Of a stretch of 64,000 nucleotides of DNA, positions 1-11,700 are shown in pieces. How positions within the stretch are numbered: the first letter of the stretch is position 1; each line of letters begins with the position of its first letter. The stretch is taken from NCBI GenBank assembly GCA_001970955.1, contig MPUH01000206.1, positions 1 to 64,000 on the forward strand, in the 5' to 3' direction. The notes beneath the pieces were generated by a model, which saw only the letters and a list, made by a program, of their open reading frames with translations, was not told the origin of the DNA and ran no database searches. The stretch is from Stentor coeruleus (Eukaryota > Ciliophora > Heterotrichea > Heterotrichida > Stentoridae). The position numbers were made by a program, and so were the translations under genes.

Positions 1-525
1 GATGTAAATCACTTAAATTAAGACTCTTTTATAGATAATGTTTTGCATATTGTGCATGCTAAAGGTAGTTTTTATTATGATTTTAATAAGAATACTATCT
101 ACTCTTGTATGAATAGTTATAATTATAGAAAGTTGGAGATAATTATGAACAGAAATCCTTTATTTTAACTTAAAAACACTAAAATAGCAACACCCAAATA
201 CAAAAAAATTAGTCACCAAAACATTAAACTGTATATTAAATAAAAAAACCAAAATCAATATCAAAAATTCACTTAAACTCTTACATACTAAATTTTAATA
301 TCCTAATTTCCCCAAAACTATCATTTCCAGTTATTATTTGCCTTAAAAAAAAAGTTAATTCTCTAACAAAACGCTAAATTCCTCAAATTTCAAAATGCAT
401 CGACTTCTTATCCTCTAAAATCTAATATTTTCTACCCAAAACAACTTATTTCTTATAAACTCAAAAAATCTTAAAATCCTTCCCGGTTGAATTTTGAATT
501 TTGTTTTATATATAAGTAAATAAAA
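1..525. other. Intergenic, 5' flank of small lipid-anchored protein gene
   Basis: No supported gene is seen here. From about 165 to 525 the plus strand is rich in A, T and C and nearly free of G, the composition seen before most plus-strand genes in this window. A TATATATAAG stretch lies about 15 bases before the start codon at 526 and may be part of the promoter. Confidence 0.5.
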
Positions 526-795
526 ATGGGCAATTGTTGTGAAGTCGTAGACACACGACTTGAAGAACTTCTTAATTTTGAAGGCCAGGATACAAAATAT
601 ATCACACCCTGCCATAGTCGATATACTTCTTATACCGCAACTGGGTCAATTAATCAGGATACTCTTACGGATGAAGTTCATATCAAGCTTGCTAAATACC
701 GTTATCAAACTTCTAAATTGAATACAATACTTGAAGATAGTCATGAGGATTTGAAAAGCTCGCCATTTCATTTGAAAGGAGTAAAGTGCATTTAA
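526..795 (+). CDS. Small putative N-myristoylated/palmitoylated protein
   Basis: An 89-residue protein that begins MGNCC. Gly2 followed by two cysteines is the classic signal for N-myristoylation plus palmitoylation, so membrane anchoring is inferred. The rest is hydrophilic, with no recognised domain, signal peptide or transmembrane segment. Length, a C-rich 5' flank and a G-rich 3' flank match the other genes here, which supports a real gene. The start is the only ATG that gives the lipidation signal, and the gene ends in TAA. The product is not recognised. Confidence 0.65.
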   Translation: MGNCCEVVDTRLEELLNFEGQDTKYITPCHSRYTSYTATGSINQDTLTDEVHIKLAKYRYQTSKLNTILEDSHEDLKSSPFHLKGVKCI

Positions 796-1331
796 TGGGT
801 TAGGTAAAATTAGAATGTAAATTTATAGTAGGAATGGGTTAAAGATTATGAATTTTTGTTAAAGAAAATTGTGGGATTTAAAAATTCAAAGGTGTTGTTA
901 TGCTATTAAAAATAAGAGGCTGAGTTTAATTCAATTCTAATACGTATATATTAATTTATTGATAGCAATTATTCTTCAAAATTTTAATCTCAGTCTTCCT
1001 AGTTGTATATTAAAAACACAATCTACAATATCTAAATATCATCACCACTCCTAAATCTTCCTTTTATCAATATCAAACCTATTCATATTCCTATCATTTA
1101 TCCCAAATATCCTACAACCCAATTCAAATCCCATTACCTATAAAAATCCAACCTAATCCAAAACCTTCAATTATCTATAAAAAAAACCCTTTAACCAACT
1201 TAAAATTCACAAACCCTCATCTCTTCCCACTAAAGCATCTTTCCCACCCTCTAAAACAAAAAAAATGCATAATACTTCATACTTTCATTCAAAAAAAACC
1301 ATTTATAAATCCATAACTTATAATAATTTAA
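796..1331. other. Intergenic between two plus-strand genes
   Basis: No gene is seen. The first 130 bases are rich in G and T with almost no C (3' flank of the upstream gene). From about 1010 to 1330 the strand is C-rich and nearly G-free (5' flank of centrin). The switch falls near 950-1000. Confidence 0.5.
1317..1330 (+). promoter_or_regulatory. Putative TATAAT-like start element of the centrin gene
   Basis: CTTATAATAATTTA ends one base before the centrin ATG. Very similar TTATAATA strings occur close to many start codons in this window, for example near 2977, 28461, 37181, and on the minus strand before 33566 and 60510. This suggests a shared initiator or TATA-like element and a very short 5' UTR. 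The role is inferred from recurrence only. Confidence 0.35.
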
Positions 1332-1835
1332 ATGTCATCCTCTCTAAGAAGACCTCCACCAAAAAACCAAAGAAAAGGTCGTACAGAATTAACTGAAGAA
1401 CAAAGACAAGAAATCAAAGAAGCATTTGATCTATTTGATACTGATGGTTCTGGAAGCATAGATTCAAAAGAACTAAAAGTTGCAATGAGAGCTCTTGGAT
1501 TTGAGCCTCGTAAAGAAGAAGTTAAAAGAATGATAAATGAAATGGATAAAGACGGATCTGGGACAATAGAATATAATGAGTTTGAAGAAATGATGGCCGC
1601 CAAAATGGCTGAAAGGGATCCTCGTGAAGAGATTCTTAAAGCTTTTAAACTTTTTGATGATGATAATACTGGGAAAATTTCTTTTAAGAACTTGAAGAGG
1701 GTGGCAAAAGAACTTGGAGAGACTATGACTGATGAAGAGTTAATGGAAATGATTGAAGAAGCCGATAGGGATGGAGATGGGGAAATTAGTCAGGAAGAGT
1801 TCTTGAGGATTATGAAGAAAACTAATTTATTTTAG
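1332..1835 (+). CDS. Centrin (four EF-hand calcium-binding protein)
   Basis: A 167-residue centrin, a calcium-binding protein of basal bodies and, in ciliates, of contractile cortical fibres. There is a basic N-terminal tail of about 20 residues, then four EF-hands. Loops at 36-47, 72-83 and 145-156 are canonical (D at position 1, E at position 12). Loop 109-120 ends in Asn instead of Glu and probably binds calcium poorly, which is common in centrins. The C-terminus [11 protein letters not shown] is the typical centrin ending. Length matches the family. The gene ends in TAG with no sign of an intron. Calmodulin is excluded by the N-terminal tail and the C-terminal motif. Confidence 0.95.
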   Translation: MSSSLRRPPPKNQRKGRTELTEEQRQEIKEAFDLFDTDGSGSIDSKELKVAMRALGFEPRKEEVKRMINEMDKDGSGTIEYNEFEEMMAAKMAERDPREEILKAFKLFDDDNTGKISFKNLKRVAKELGETMTDEELMEMIEEADRDGDGEISQEEFLRIMKKTNLF

Positions 1836-2976
1836 AATAATGCGAATTTCATTAGAGGAGGACTTGAAATTTGGATATTTTATGGCTTTGTATTTGGAAA
1901 ATACTTGATTTGTGTTAATAAATACAGCTTTTTTGGAGATTTTTATGTAGGTGTTTAATATTTTTCTATAAATTATGCATAGTTACTTAACAATTTTCAC
2001 CAAATCAGCTGAGAAAAAATTTTGGTTCTTTTTAAGACTTTTATTTTTTATAGAATCTGCTGGGGATAAGGTTATTTTAAGCTGTACCGCCAATTAAACA
2101 CTTTTTTCATATAAAAGTTTAAGTTTTTTTGGAAAACCTGCAATCTTTCTATAAGCAGTGTTTAGAAATCCTCATCTAAACTGTTTTTATTAGTGGAATT
2201 ATATAGCTTTTCAATACTATCGAAAGAATATCCATAAGTTTAAAGTATTCAGACTGAATATTCGGTATATTTTTTAATGATTTAGCTAAATCTACTGAGG
2301 CTAAAGATGAGAATTTCTCTTTAATCAATTGATTTTTTTTTAATGCTGATTTTCGTCGTTGATTTTTTTTTGTTATTCTTCAATAGTTTTGATTATTTTT
2401 ATAGTCTTGAATTTTATGATTCTTCTGTATAGGAAGCTAAAGCTTTAAATTGCTTTGTAGTGTTTGACTCTACCATTTTGATAATTAGCAGATAGATAAA
2501 AATATCCTGATTACGTTATTTGTAAAAAATCTTTAAAAATTCCTTAAAGAACAAGAAAAAGTCTAGTAATCTCATTTTGGTTGCATCTAATCTTATACAT
2601 GACAAACTAAATGTTTTGAGAATATCTTTTATTAACTTACACAAAATGAAAAAATCTAATAATTTATTATTATCATAACCTCAATTTCAAGTTAAAAATA
2701 TGAAACTTTGATTGCATAACTTCTAAAAAAATAACTCTTTTCAAAAATCTATTTCCTTATACCATCTTAAAAAAATCAAACATCAACTTCTTTGCTATAT
2801 TATCATTAATACCAAAAACCTACTTCTTAACAACATAAAACTAAACAAATTTTTATTTTTTAATCCAATATTTTAACATCCCAGCATTAAATCAATACAA
2901 AATACTCATCTATTACACCTTAAAACATTACAAAATACACTATTCCTACTATTTTAATTCAAATTTTTGTTATAAT
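1836..2976. other. Long intergenic region with a possible decayed gene
   Basis: There is no intact gene. On the minus strand between about 2530 and 1990, broken stretches look coding, for example a run reading KEKFSSLASVDLAKSLKNIP (about 2320-2260), but the frame is interrupted by several stops. Bases 2700-2976 are C-rich and G-poor, the usual 5' flank of the next plus-strand gene. Confidence 0.3.
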
Positions 2977-3894
2977 ATGGAACCATCAAAAAAGCCAAAT
3001 TTATTTCGACTTGCGACATTAAAAGAGAGTGAATTATCATCAGCTGTATCTTCTGGAAAAACCTTAAAAAAGCATCTTGGGAGTTCAATGAAGCTCGTGA
3101 ACATTTTCTTTCACAACCTAGGAAAATCACTTCAAAAAAAAGGCATAAGCAAAACTGAAGTTGCTGGGGTGTTTAATAATAAAGAACTGTGGAACTTAGA
3201 AGAATTTATATGTAAAATACGAGAATTTGACACGAAAATTACTCAAAAAGATATAAACATTGTATTTAACGTTTTGAGTGTAGATGAGTTGATAAATTCA
3301 CAAATCATTACTAAAGAGCTAAAAAAATCTATGCAACAATCAGATTCTTCTAGTGAAAGTTCTGATATCAGTTCACCAAGTGATGGAGAATATGTCCAAG
3401 AAGAGTTTGATATTGAAACAGTTAATAGTTTATATGAAATTATATCTTTCAAATTGAAATATGGGAAAATTACTTCAGAAAGTTTATCAGAAATAATCAC
3501 TGAATCTCTTCCAGCTTATTCAGATGGCGAAAAACTTAACAAATTTTTTCTAAAAAAAGAATTCAGAATCGAAGAAGGTGTTGGTAGAAATATGCTTATA
3601 AGTAGCATTCTTTCTGGTAAAATAAAAATCCCAAAAGGTGAGATTTTGAATATTTTACAAGAAAAATGCTTTAAAAATTATTTGTCTGAGATTACAAGCC
3701 CAGTAACTGATGATTTAAAAGCGAGGTTTATAAATTTATGTTGTAAAGAAGATAAGAGAAGAACAGGGAATTTGACATGGAGGATTTTGGAGAAGGTATT
3801 TCAAGAGGTTGGGATTTCTATTGATTTAAACTTAAAGTATTACTGCTTTGCTCTTGATGGCTCACTTGAAATGATTCCTTATCAGTTAATATAG
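2977..3894 (+). CDS. Acidic protein of unknown function
   Basis: A 305-residue intracellular protein that I do not recognise. Helix-prone segments flank a Ser/Asp/Glu-rich linker around residues 122-146 (SDSSSESSDIS and following). The two halves look loosely like degenerate EF-hand pairs (ITQKDINIVFNVLSVDEL; LKARFINLCCKEDKRRTGNL) but no canonical calcium loop is present. No signal peptide or transmembrane segment is seen. The ATG follows a TTATAAT motif directly. The gene ends in TAG and is followed by a G-rich, C-poor 3' flank. Confidence 0.7.
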   Translation: MEPSKKPNLFRLATLKESELSSAVSSGKTLKKHLGSSMKLVNIFFHNLGKSLQKKGISKTEVAGVFNNKELWNLEEFICKIREFDTKITQKDINIVFNVLSVDELINSQIITKELKKSMQQSDSSSESSDISSPSDGEYVQEEFDIETVNSLYEIISFKLKYGKITSESLSEIITESLPAYSDGEKLNKFFLKKEFRIEEGVGRNMLISSILSGKIKIPKGEILNILQEKCFKNYLSEITSPVTDDLKARFINLCCKEDKRRTGNLTWRILEKVFQEVGISIDLNLKYYCFALDGSLEMIPYQLI

Positions 3895-4580
3895 TTTTAT
3901 TATATTAAGTTAGTTAGATATATTAATTGGGTTTTTATGCAAAAGTTTAGATTATAAAATGAAGATTTTGTATTGGAAATTTTTAAAAGTTTAAGGGGAA
4001 AATATAGTCATTTTATTTCAAACGATTACAGATTATAATGCATATAAAATATATGATGATACTTGATAAGAAAATCAAAATAAAGATAAAAATTTTAATT
4101 TTGATTGGGCTTTGAATTTATACGAATTGGAGGTGTATTTTAGGTGTGATTTTATATAAAATAAAGATCGAAGGAAAAAGTATTAATATATATACTAATA
4201 GATATCTTTAACAAAATAACTTAATTCAAGCCTTAACCCACCATCTAATAAAAATCACTACTTTAATTTCAACATAATCAACCTTTATAATTTTCCCAAT
4301 ATAAACCTTAATAAAACCCATTCAAAAACATCCACTAATAATCATCTTTTAATTCATCAAAGCCTGTCTTTCCTCAAATTTTCATCAAAAAATAAATATT
4401 TCTCATATAAAATATAAATCATGCGATCAANACATAATCAACCTTTATAATTTTCCCAATATAAACCTTAATAAAACCCATTCAAAAATATCCACTAATA
4501 ATCATCTTTTAATTCATCAAAGCCTATCTTTCCTCAAATTTTCATCAAAAAATAAATATTTCTCATATAAAATATAAATC
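3895..4580. other. Intergenic with an assembly duplication
   Basis: Bases 3900-4190 are G-rich and C-poor (3' flank of the preceding gene). Bases 4210-4580 are C-rich (5' flank of the next gene). A single N at 4431 separates two 159-base copies of the same sequence, 4272-4430 and 4432-4590. Confidence 0.6.
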
Positions 4581-4590
4581 ATGCGATCAA
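4272..4590. repeat. 159-bp direct duplication around a single N (assembly seam)
   Basis: Copy 1 is 4272-4430 and copy 2 is 4432-4590. They differ at two positions (AAAAACA/AAAAATA and GCCTGTC/GCCTATC). Both copies end with ATGCGATCAA, the first codons of the next gene. One N with matching ends of arbitrary length fits two contig ends, perhaps from different alleles, joined without merging the overlap. The true sequence probably has one copy. Confidence 0.85.
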
Positions 4591-5153
4591 ATCTTAAATC
4601 AAAACAAATCCAAAGAAAATTAGAACGGCTAGAAAAATCGCATACAGAAATCGAGCTTCTCAACCAAAAACGTAAAAAAATCCATCAAAACCAGTCAATT
4701 TGCCAAGTTTTCACAAAAGAACGTCGTCAATTAATCGAATACAACTCAAAACTTCAAATGGATATAAATTCATACATACAAGAACTTCAAATTATTAGAA
4801 GAAACAATGAAAATTTACATCAGGAAGCTCAAAAACTTGCAAATCATACAAATGAAATGTGTAGCCAGTCTAATTTATATAAAAAAGAACAACAAGAGCT
4901 ACAAAGAGATATAGAAAAACTGCAAAAAGATATTGTTTTAATATCAAAAACAAGGATTTCAAAAGAAAATGAATATTTCAAAGAATGTGAAAAGCTTGAA
5001 AAAACTGAGGAAAAAGTTAATGAGATGAACAAGGATTTGAAAAATTTAGAAAATATAAAAAATCAAGAAGTAGAAAATTTAAGAAAAATATTGAAAGATA
5101 TTAAACGTGTGCAGGGAGAGATTAATAAGATTAGAAATGCTAGAAAAGTTTAA
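4581..5153 (+). CDS. Coiled-coil protein of unknown function
   Basis: A 190-residue, highly charged protein that is almost entirely predicted coiled coil (heptads rich in E, K, L, Q, N from about residue 10 to the end). There is no catalytic domain, signal peptide or membrane segment. Such proteins are often cytoskeletal in ciliates, but no family is recognised. The start codon at 4581 lies in the second copy of the 159-bp duplication; the first copy carries the same start at 4421 but is cut by the N. A 16-nt GT...AG string overlaps the stop region (about 5149-5164), so the exact C-terminus could differ by a few residues. Confidence 0.7.
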   Translation: MRSNLKSKQIQRKLERLEKSHTEIELLNQKRKKIHQNQSICQVFTKERRQLIEYNSKLQMDINSYIQELQIIRRNNENLHQEAQKLANHTNEMCSQSNLYKKEQQELQRDIEKLQKDIVLISKTRISKENEYFKECEKLEKTEEKVNEMNKDLKNLENIKNQEVENLRKILKDIKRVQGEINKIRNARKV

Positions 5154-5569
5154 TGCTTTATAGCATGATTTTTAAGTAATATTTACTAAGTTAATAATTT
5201 TCTAGAGTCAAATCTAATAAAAAACCTAAAATGCCCAAACAATTTTTTCTCTATCATTTAAATTTTCATAATATTCATACAAAATGCTTTAAAACAAAAA
5301 TATATCTTCTTGATAATAAAACCATAAATCCACCCACCTGTAAATATTAAACAAATAAAATTCAAGCATCTAAGATTTATTCATACATAAAATACATGAT
5401 TTATCAGAATCCTATATAAAAATTCCCCAACCACAAACCTATCTCAAAAAAATAATTCTTACAAATCAAAAAACTCAAATACCCAATAAACCTTTCACAT
5501 TCTAACCTAATCCTAATCTAATTATTTACATCAAATCCATAATCCAAACTATCAAATTAAAGTCTAATA
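5154..5569. other. Intergenic between convergent genes
   Basis: No gene is seen. From 5210 to 5569 the plus strand is C-rich and G-poor. That is what the 3' flank of the minus-strand gene to the right would show. Confidence 0.5.
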
Positions 5570-7114
5570 TTAAAACTCCAAAGTGCTGCGTAGAAACTTT
5601 CTCTTACATGCATCAGCAAAGTATCCTTTTTTCTTTTCAAAGTACTCACAACAACTATCTCCATTATTTTCAATCATCTCCACAAGTCTATTTAAACTAC
5701 TAATCATATCATCACTTTCTTGTATAATATCATCTTTGAAAACCTTAATAAAATCTCCAGCTGTCATAACTTTATATCTTATCCTCAAGCTTTCAAGTAA
5801 TTTACTATTAATTTCAATTTCTTCTGATGCTGCTGTTCTAATATTCCCATTAGAAACATAGCTTTTTTGAGAATATTTATCATCTTCAACACCTTGTTCA
5901 ATAAAAACTTCCGAAAAAAAACCACGACTTTCTTTATCTTCGAATAAAATCCTCATCAACCTTTCATCTTCATTAACTTTTAAAGCACTTAATAATGAGA
6001 ATTTGCTTTTTCCGGCCTTATATTCAAAAAAGTACTCATTTTCAGTGTTTTCGATTTTGCAAATTTTGCAGTCCCACTTTTTTCGCTCTTCAGGTGAGGT
6101 AAAAACCTCTAAAACCCGATCTTTTGTCCCTTTAACATTAATTTCAATATCGAATTCTAATTGCCCTTTAGAGTATTTATATAAACATTTGATTTTTTCT
6201 GAGTTTTTCATAGTGTTCCATCTGACTATTTCTAGGATTTCACTTTTTGGGCGCTTTTTGTTTTGCAACATGTCCCAGTTTTCATAAAGTTCATAAGCTT
6301 GAGTGTTGTTATTAAGAATTTCTGTAATAATATTTTTATGTAATGAGAAATCTTGAGCTTTGAAAAGATTTAAAAGATTGTAAGCTTGTAATTGCCCATC
6401 GCCATGTTTTTTTTGTAAGAGATATTCTTCAAGATGCATACTTTTTATGTATGTTAGAGGAACTACAAGAATTTCTTCACGAGCCTTTTCATAGTTATAG
6501 TAAAATTCCCGGTTAGTTAGTTTGGATATGAAATCTAGGGCTAGACCGCCTAAGACTTTTTCGTTGCAAAGTGGCATTATCCGCATGAGCAACTTCTGAA
6601 TTATTTCTTTGGATAGGTTTCTTCGTCGTGCGAGGAAATTCTCCACAAAGCTTTTGAAAACACTTAGACGATTTTTTCCCTCTTCGTCCATGGATCTGAT
6701 GAATTCCAAAACTTTCTTATCATCAGCTTCGATCAATGGAGCTTTTTCATACAAAACCTTAAAGTTTATATCAAAAAACTGGCATAGTTTTTTTTCAAAC
6801 CTCCCACACTGACACAATTCTCTGAACCAATTTTGCATGACTTCTTTACGGAAACGGACAATCTTCGAGCTTGTGAGCATTTGTTTTTGAGGGAATTCTG
6901 AAAGGTAGATTCCTTTTTTTTCTCCTCTGTGCTTGATTGTATTAGCGAATTCGTGAAGCTCAGAAAAACGCTTGTATGAAGTAAATTCTTTGGAAAAATC
7001 GATGAGGATTTTGAAAAGATAGACCTGAATATGATTTACGGTATAATCTCGATGAAGAAACCCTCCTGAACGCGTCTCAGTATTTAAAATCGAAATACTT
7101 AATCGACGCTCCAT
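5570..7114 (-). CDS. PX domain and START-like lipid-binding protein
   Basis: A 514-residue protein. Residues about 25-118 look like a PX (phosphoinositide-binding phox) domain: beta strands are followed by YKRFSELHEF, the usual Y-R-F/S-F-L core, and a terminal helix ending in FFDI. A helical middle follows. Residues about 305-500 resemble a START/Bet v1-type lipid-transfer fold (EINVKGTKDRVLEVF, then EERKKWD, a typical START element). I infer a membrane-lipid sensor or transporter at an endosomal membrane. No signal peptide or transmembrane segment is seen. The PX call is better supported than the START call. The gene ends in TAA. Confidence 0.65.
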   Translation of the reverse strand: MERRLSISILNTETRSGGFLHRDYTVNHIQVYLFKILIDFSKEFTSYKRFSELHEFANTIKHRGEKKGIYLSEFPQKQMLTSSKIVRFRKEVMQNWFRELCQCGRFEKKLCQFFDINFKVLYEKAPLIEADDKKVLEFIRSMDEEGKNRLSVFKSFVENFLARRRNLSKEIIQKLLMRIMPLCNEKVLGGLALDFISKLTNREFYYNYEKAREEILVVPLTYIKSMHLEEYLLQKKHGDGQLQAYNLLNLFKAQDFSLHKNIITEILNNNTQAYELYENWDMLQNKKRPKSEILEIVRWNTMKNSEKIKCLYKYSKGQLEFDIEINVKGTKDRVLEVFTSPEERKKWDCKICKIENTENEYFFEYKAGKSKFSLLSALKVNEDERLMRILFEDKESRGFFSEVFIEQGVEDDKYSQKSYVSNGNIRTAASEEIEINSKLLESLRIRYKVMTAGDFIKVFKDDIIQESDDMISSLNRLVEMIENNGDSCCEYFEKKKGYFADACKRKFLRSTLEF

Positions 7115-8774
7115 ATTCTTACTTGAAATTACTACTGAGTCTACAGTAAAGGTAAGAAATAGAAGAGTTTTTTTGATAAGGTAAAGAAATAAGAGGAAAA
7201 GGAGAAAAACTATAGGGAAAATTTACTAGGAAAAAGTTAGAAATTTGAATGAGAGGATAAGAGATTTGGATGGATGGGAATATGGAAGATTATTTTTGTA
7301 GTATTTTGGTAGTATTATGATATTTTTTTTGAAAGGAGTTGATTAGAATTGTAGTGAGATATAGAATTGTGAGAGGGAATGAAAAGATGGAAAGATAGGG
7401 ATTAGGTTTAAAAGATAAAGTAGATTTAATAATAAGGTAAAATTTTTATCTAGACTTCAAGATGAGAGTGTGAAGAATTTATTGATAAATTCAAATTGAG
7501 TATATAAAAGGAAAACTAAAGACCAAATATCTTTGATTTGTTCTTAAAAACACAAAATCCTAACTATGCTTTTCCTTTAAAATCAATAAAAAGCTTTATA
7601 ACATACTAGATAATATTTATTTCCACTTTTATAGGGCAAATGTTTTTTATTTGCCTCTTTTATGATGAATCAAAGTCTTAAGTCGCAGTTTCTGCGACAA
7701 AATCCTACTTCTTTAAGATTTTATGATAATAGTCTGTACTTAATATCAATACTTTTATAAATTAACTCTTAGGATGACATTAATCCAGTAAAATTTAATT
7801 CACTTTATTGAAGTTGTAAGTTTCTTATTATAAAACTTTAAGTATTAGTTAGGAATTATCGCTTGACTATTGTCCAGCCCTTGTTAAGTATTTTTTATAT
7901 AAGAGTCTATGCGAAATTGCTAAAATTAGATGTATTTATTACTCAAAGAAATTTATATACTCTAATTCACAACTATATACAATATATATAATACATATCT
8001 ACATAGTAAAAGTTTTTTATAAGCATTTAAAAGACTTATTTTAATCAAATCAGCAATAAAAAGTGGCATGCGTATAATCTTCGGAGAAAAGGCCAAAAAT
8101 TTAAAGAGAGTAATTATTATATACCATATATGATAGTATAAATAAGTTCATAGAATGATGCAACTCTAGCGTAATTTTTAATCTTTGCAATACTTATGCT
8201 CATTATGCAAAGCGCAATATATTTTCACTTAAAAAATAAGACAATTAGCAAAACTTATACTAAAGAAAAAATATTATAACAGATTAAAAGAAAAAAGTTT
8301 ATGAGAATTGAAGGATAACATTTTATTAGACTTAAATGGTTTATTTATACAAAACATTAGCAGTTTGCTTGAGCTATACAGAGATATTTAACACTTGAAT
8401 GATTTTTTTGACTAATATGTGTAGTAAGTTTTATTTATGCTTATATGATTTCGAGCCTATTCGCGTTTATTACAAAATAGAGAGAAAGTAAACAGAGACA
8501 AATTCAAGAAAACTTCGATTCAAGTAATTTTCATTTTAGAACTTAAGTTTTTAAATAATAAAGGCATGGATTATATACTATTATAACTTATTATGAATAA
8601 TATTATTAAAATCACAAGATTGTGGTTGATCAGGAATTTTAATGACAAAAAATAATAATTTTATTCAACACAAAATATGCCAATTATAACTCATAAAAAT
8701 ACTCTTTCTAACTTAAAAAATTTATATTTACTACAAAACATAAAAAGAGTTTCTTTAAAAATAACTAACTTAAA
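7115..8774. other. 1.66-kb intergenic region with small hairpins
   Basis: Bases 7115-7500 are G-rich and C-poor on the plus strand, i.e. the 5' flank of the minus-strand PX gene. The rest is AT-rich with no convincing open frame on either strand. Two neighbouring perfect hairpins lie at 7634-7656 and 7682-7698. No gene could be assigned. Confidence 0.45.
7634..7698. other. Pair of adjacent perfect hairpins
   Basis: GGCAAAT pairs with ATTTGCC across a 7-base loop (7635-7655). After 26 bases, GTCGCAG pairs with CTGCGAC across a TTT loop (7682-7698). The second stem is strikingly GC-rich for this region. The pair could be part of a structured RNA or a regulatory element; nothing else identifies it. 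Confidence 0.35.
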
Positions 8775-11700
8775 CTAATTCTTAGAAATAGCCCTCTTGA
8801 CAATCATAACAATAATCTGACTAACATAAAATTCAAATCCAAGACCTGCTAATAACGCATAAACCCATCCATCTCTTGACGGTACTAGTGCTGTCACAAT
8901 TAAGCTCATAGCAATCATCAATAATGAAATTATTATCATAACAATACTCCTTGCCACTCCTTCTCTATTAGCCAAAATCATATTAATAACAAAAGGCAAA
9001 AAAGTAATCATAACAGATACCAATCCTACAATAACAGGATGCAAATTTAAATATGAAAATATCAAATTCTGTAAGCAAATCTCAAAAACAATATTACTAA
9101 ACAAAATAAGGATTTTTTTAGCACGATTAGTCATTTTATCATAATAAAAAATACTGACTGTTAAATGCAAACGAATCAAAGTTTCTTTTTCAACCTTTGG
9201 TTTTTCTAAATTTAAAGATGTATCATCTCTATCTGATTTTTTATCAACAGTCAAGTTTTGAGTTGGAATACTTAAATAAGCAGCTTTGCTATCAAAATAC
9301 ACTAAAAATGGCATGATAATTGCAAGAGCTGCTATAAGACTTGTAATTAAATACAAAGGTCCAAAAGATAAAGATATTGAAGTTGGGTCAAAAAGACTAT
9401 AAAGCCCACTTTTTAGTAAACTTATTTGCGCTTTTCCTGATTTGTGAGAAATTATCACACAATCTTCATTGACCCATTGCATGTTTTTATAAGTTCTACA
9501 TTCGAATTCTTCTAAATCATAAGTTTTCATTGTTACTATTATATCACCTTCAATCAAATCAATATTTTTCATATCATGTTCTATTATTTCTTGGCCATCA
9601 AAAGCTTTATTTGAAAATATCGACAAATTAATTATATTAGGAATTCCTTTTTGACCGAAAGACATAAATTCTAATGTTAAGATTTGATATGGATCATCTG
9701 ACAAACTTCCAACTTTTATATTATTTTCCCCAAGTTCTATTATATCTAATACAAGACCTGTAGCGAAATTTTCTGCTATATAAATGCTTATGGATTCAGG
9801 ATTTTGATATGTAAAACCTTGAAAACCTGGGACTTTTTTATATACTAAAAGTTTATGTAGTATTTCTTTAAGTTTTGTTATGGTTTCTATATTGTCACTA
9901 AGGTTAAGAATTATTTCAGATATTGTGAGAAGTTGACTTTCTGCGTTTTTGTTTATGTAGTCAGCTTTGTTTAAACTGAGGATTAAGAAATCGGTGTATT
10001 TTGGCAGACGGTTTATCATGAATTGAGATGACTGATTATCATTTAAAAACATAAGTATTATTGATGTTAACTCCTCAGTGTAGTCTGAGTCTAGCATTTC
10101 ATGAGCCATGTGGTTTGTGAAGTCATTCCACATGAGGTCTAGAAGTACTTCAGGGATTTCATATTGATCAAGGAACATTATAATTACTGACAACAGGTCT
10201 TGAGTTATAATAAATTGCTTGTAATCTTCAACAAGACTTTCCTCATCTCTCAACAGTCTCCTAGCATTTAAAAGCGTAAACGAAGCACTTCTTGAAGTTG
10301 TACAATCACTCATTGTATCACAAATTGTATACTCAATTGCCGTAATTCCAGATGATAACCTAAACCCAGTAGTCACAGAATTCTCACTAGCTGTAGTAAG
10401 TGCTAAAGTTTTAGCCCCATTAATACCTGAGAATTTGTATTTCAATGGAATATCTTCAGTATCTCCATCAACACAACCTTTAATCGAAATAGTGAATTTT
10501 GTTGTAATTGCATACATGTTAGTATTAGGAGATATTGTAGGAATATTAGGACAATTAGGTCCAATATTTACTCTAAAGAAAATTTCTCCAGTAGCAGTTG
10601 CTGAAACACTTGATGCTATAACAGTTGTTGTTACAATAAATGAATAAGAAATACCTGAAGTTAAAGTATTAGGAGGAATGGTAAGATAAGTGTAATATAA
10701 AGGTGTATAAGGGATAATAATTCCTGATGATTGTGTCCATAATAATGATATTGAGCTAACTGTTGATGTTGGGACAACTTTTGCATTTAAAACAACATAA
10801 TTTGATCTACGAACTTTTGAACCTGGGGATATAATTGAAACACTAACTGCAAGACTTGGTTTTATAGTTAAAGTTATTTTTGTGCTTGATGACCTTGATG
10901 TTTCAGTATGTGTTACTGTTAAAGTTAAATCAAAACTTGAAAGGCTTTGGAAATTGGATTTTAGAATAGTTATAGAAGAAGATGCTTGAGTACTTGTTAT
11001 AATAGAACTAGTCCATGAATAAGATAAGGAATATCCATCAGGATCATAAGATAATGAACCTATGGCTGTGAAATCCAAACTATCACTAATTTCTTGGTTG
11101 CCTTTATTTATTATAGCAACAAGGTCAGAACTTGTTATAGTGATTTTTGTTGTACTTGTACCACTTAGATTAACACTTCCAGTTAGAATTATGTTTAATG
11201 ATATAATATGTTCACCATATTCTAATGTTTGCTTAGGAATACTTAGTTTAGAAAGTCCTAATGCGATACTTGATCCTGTATAACCTGATAATGTCCATAT
11301 ATAAGAAATTGTACCACTTAAACCACAGCTATCAATGTTCACGGGAATAATAATAAAGCTTTGTGAACGCTTATAAGATGATTGTTCACCAGTATCTAAT
11401 TTAAATGAAATCCCATTATCTGATAGTATTGCTACAGTGTAAACTATAGTTGAACTAAATTCTAAGAAATTCTTAATGGCTAGGGATATTTGGAAAGATG
11501 TTAATGTAGTTGCTGATGGGATAATAACTTTGCAGTCTGATTTATCTGAGTCCTGTAGAGTAATAGATGATTCACTTATACTCCATAAATAATTAAAACT
11601 GCTAGCTCCAATTCCATATGATTGAGACGAGCTGTAAATAGATTCAGATTGTGATGAGCAACTAAACCAAACTTTGGAATTCCCTGAGATTCTTGCATGA

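Noticed and set aside
1328-1603. Minus-strand open frame opposite centrin
   Set aside because: Centrin is a clear family member on the plus strand; the antisense frame is a by-product.
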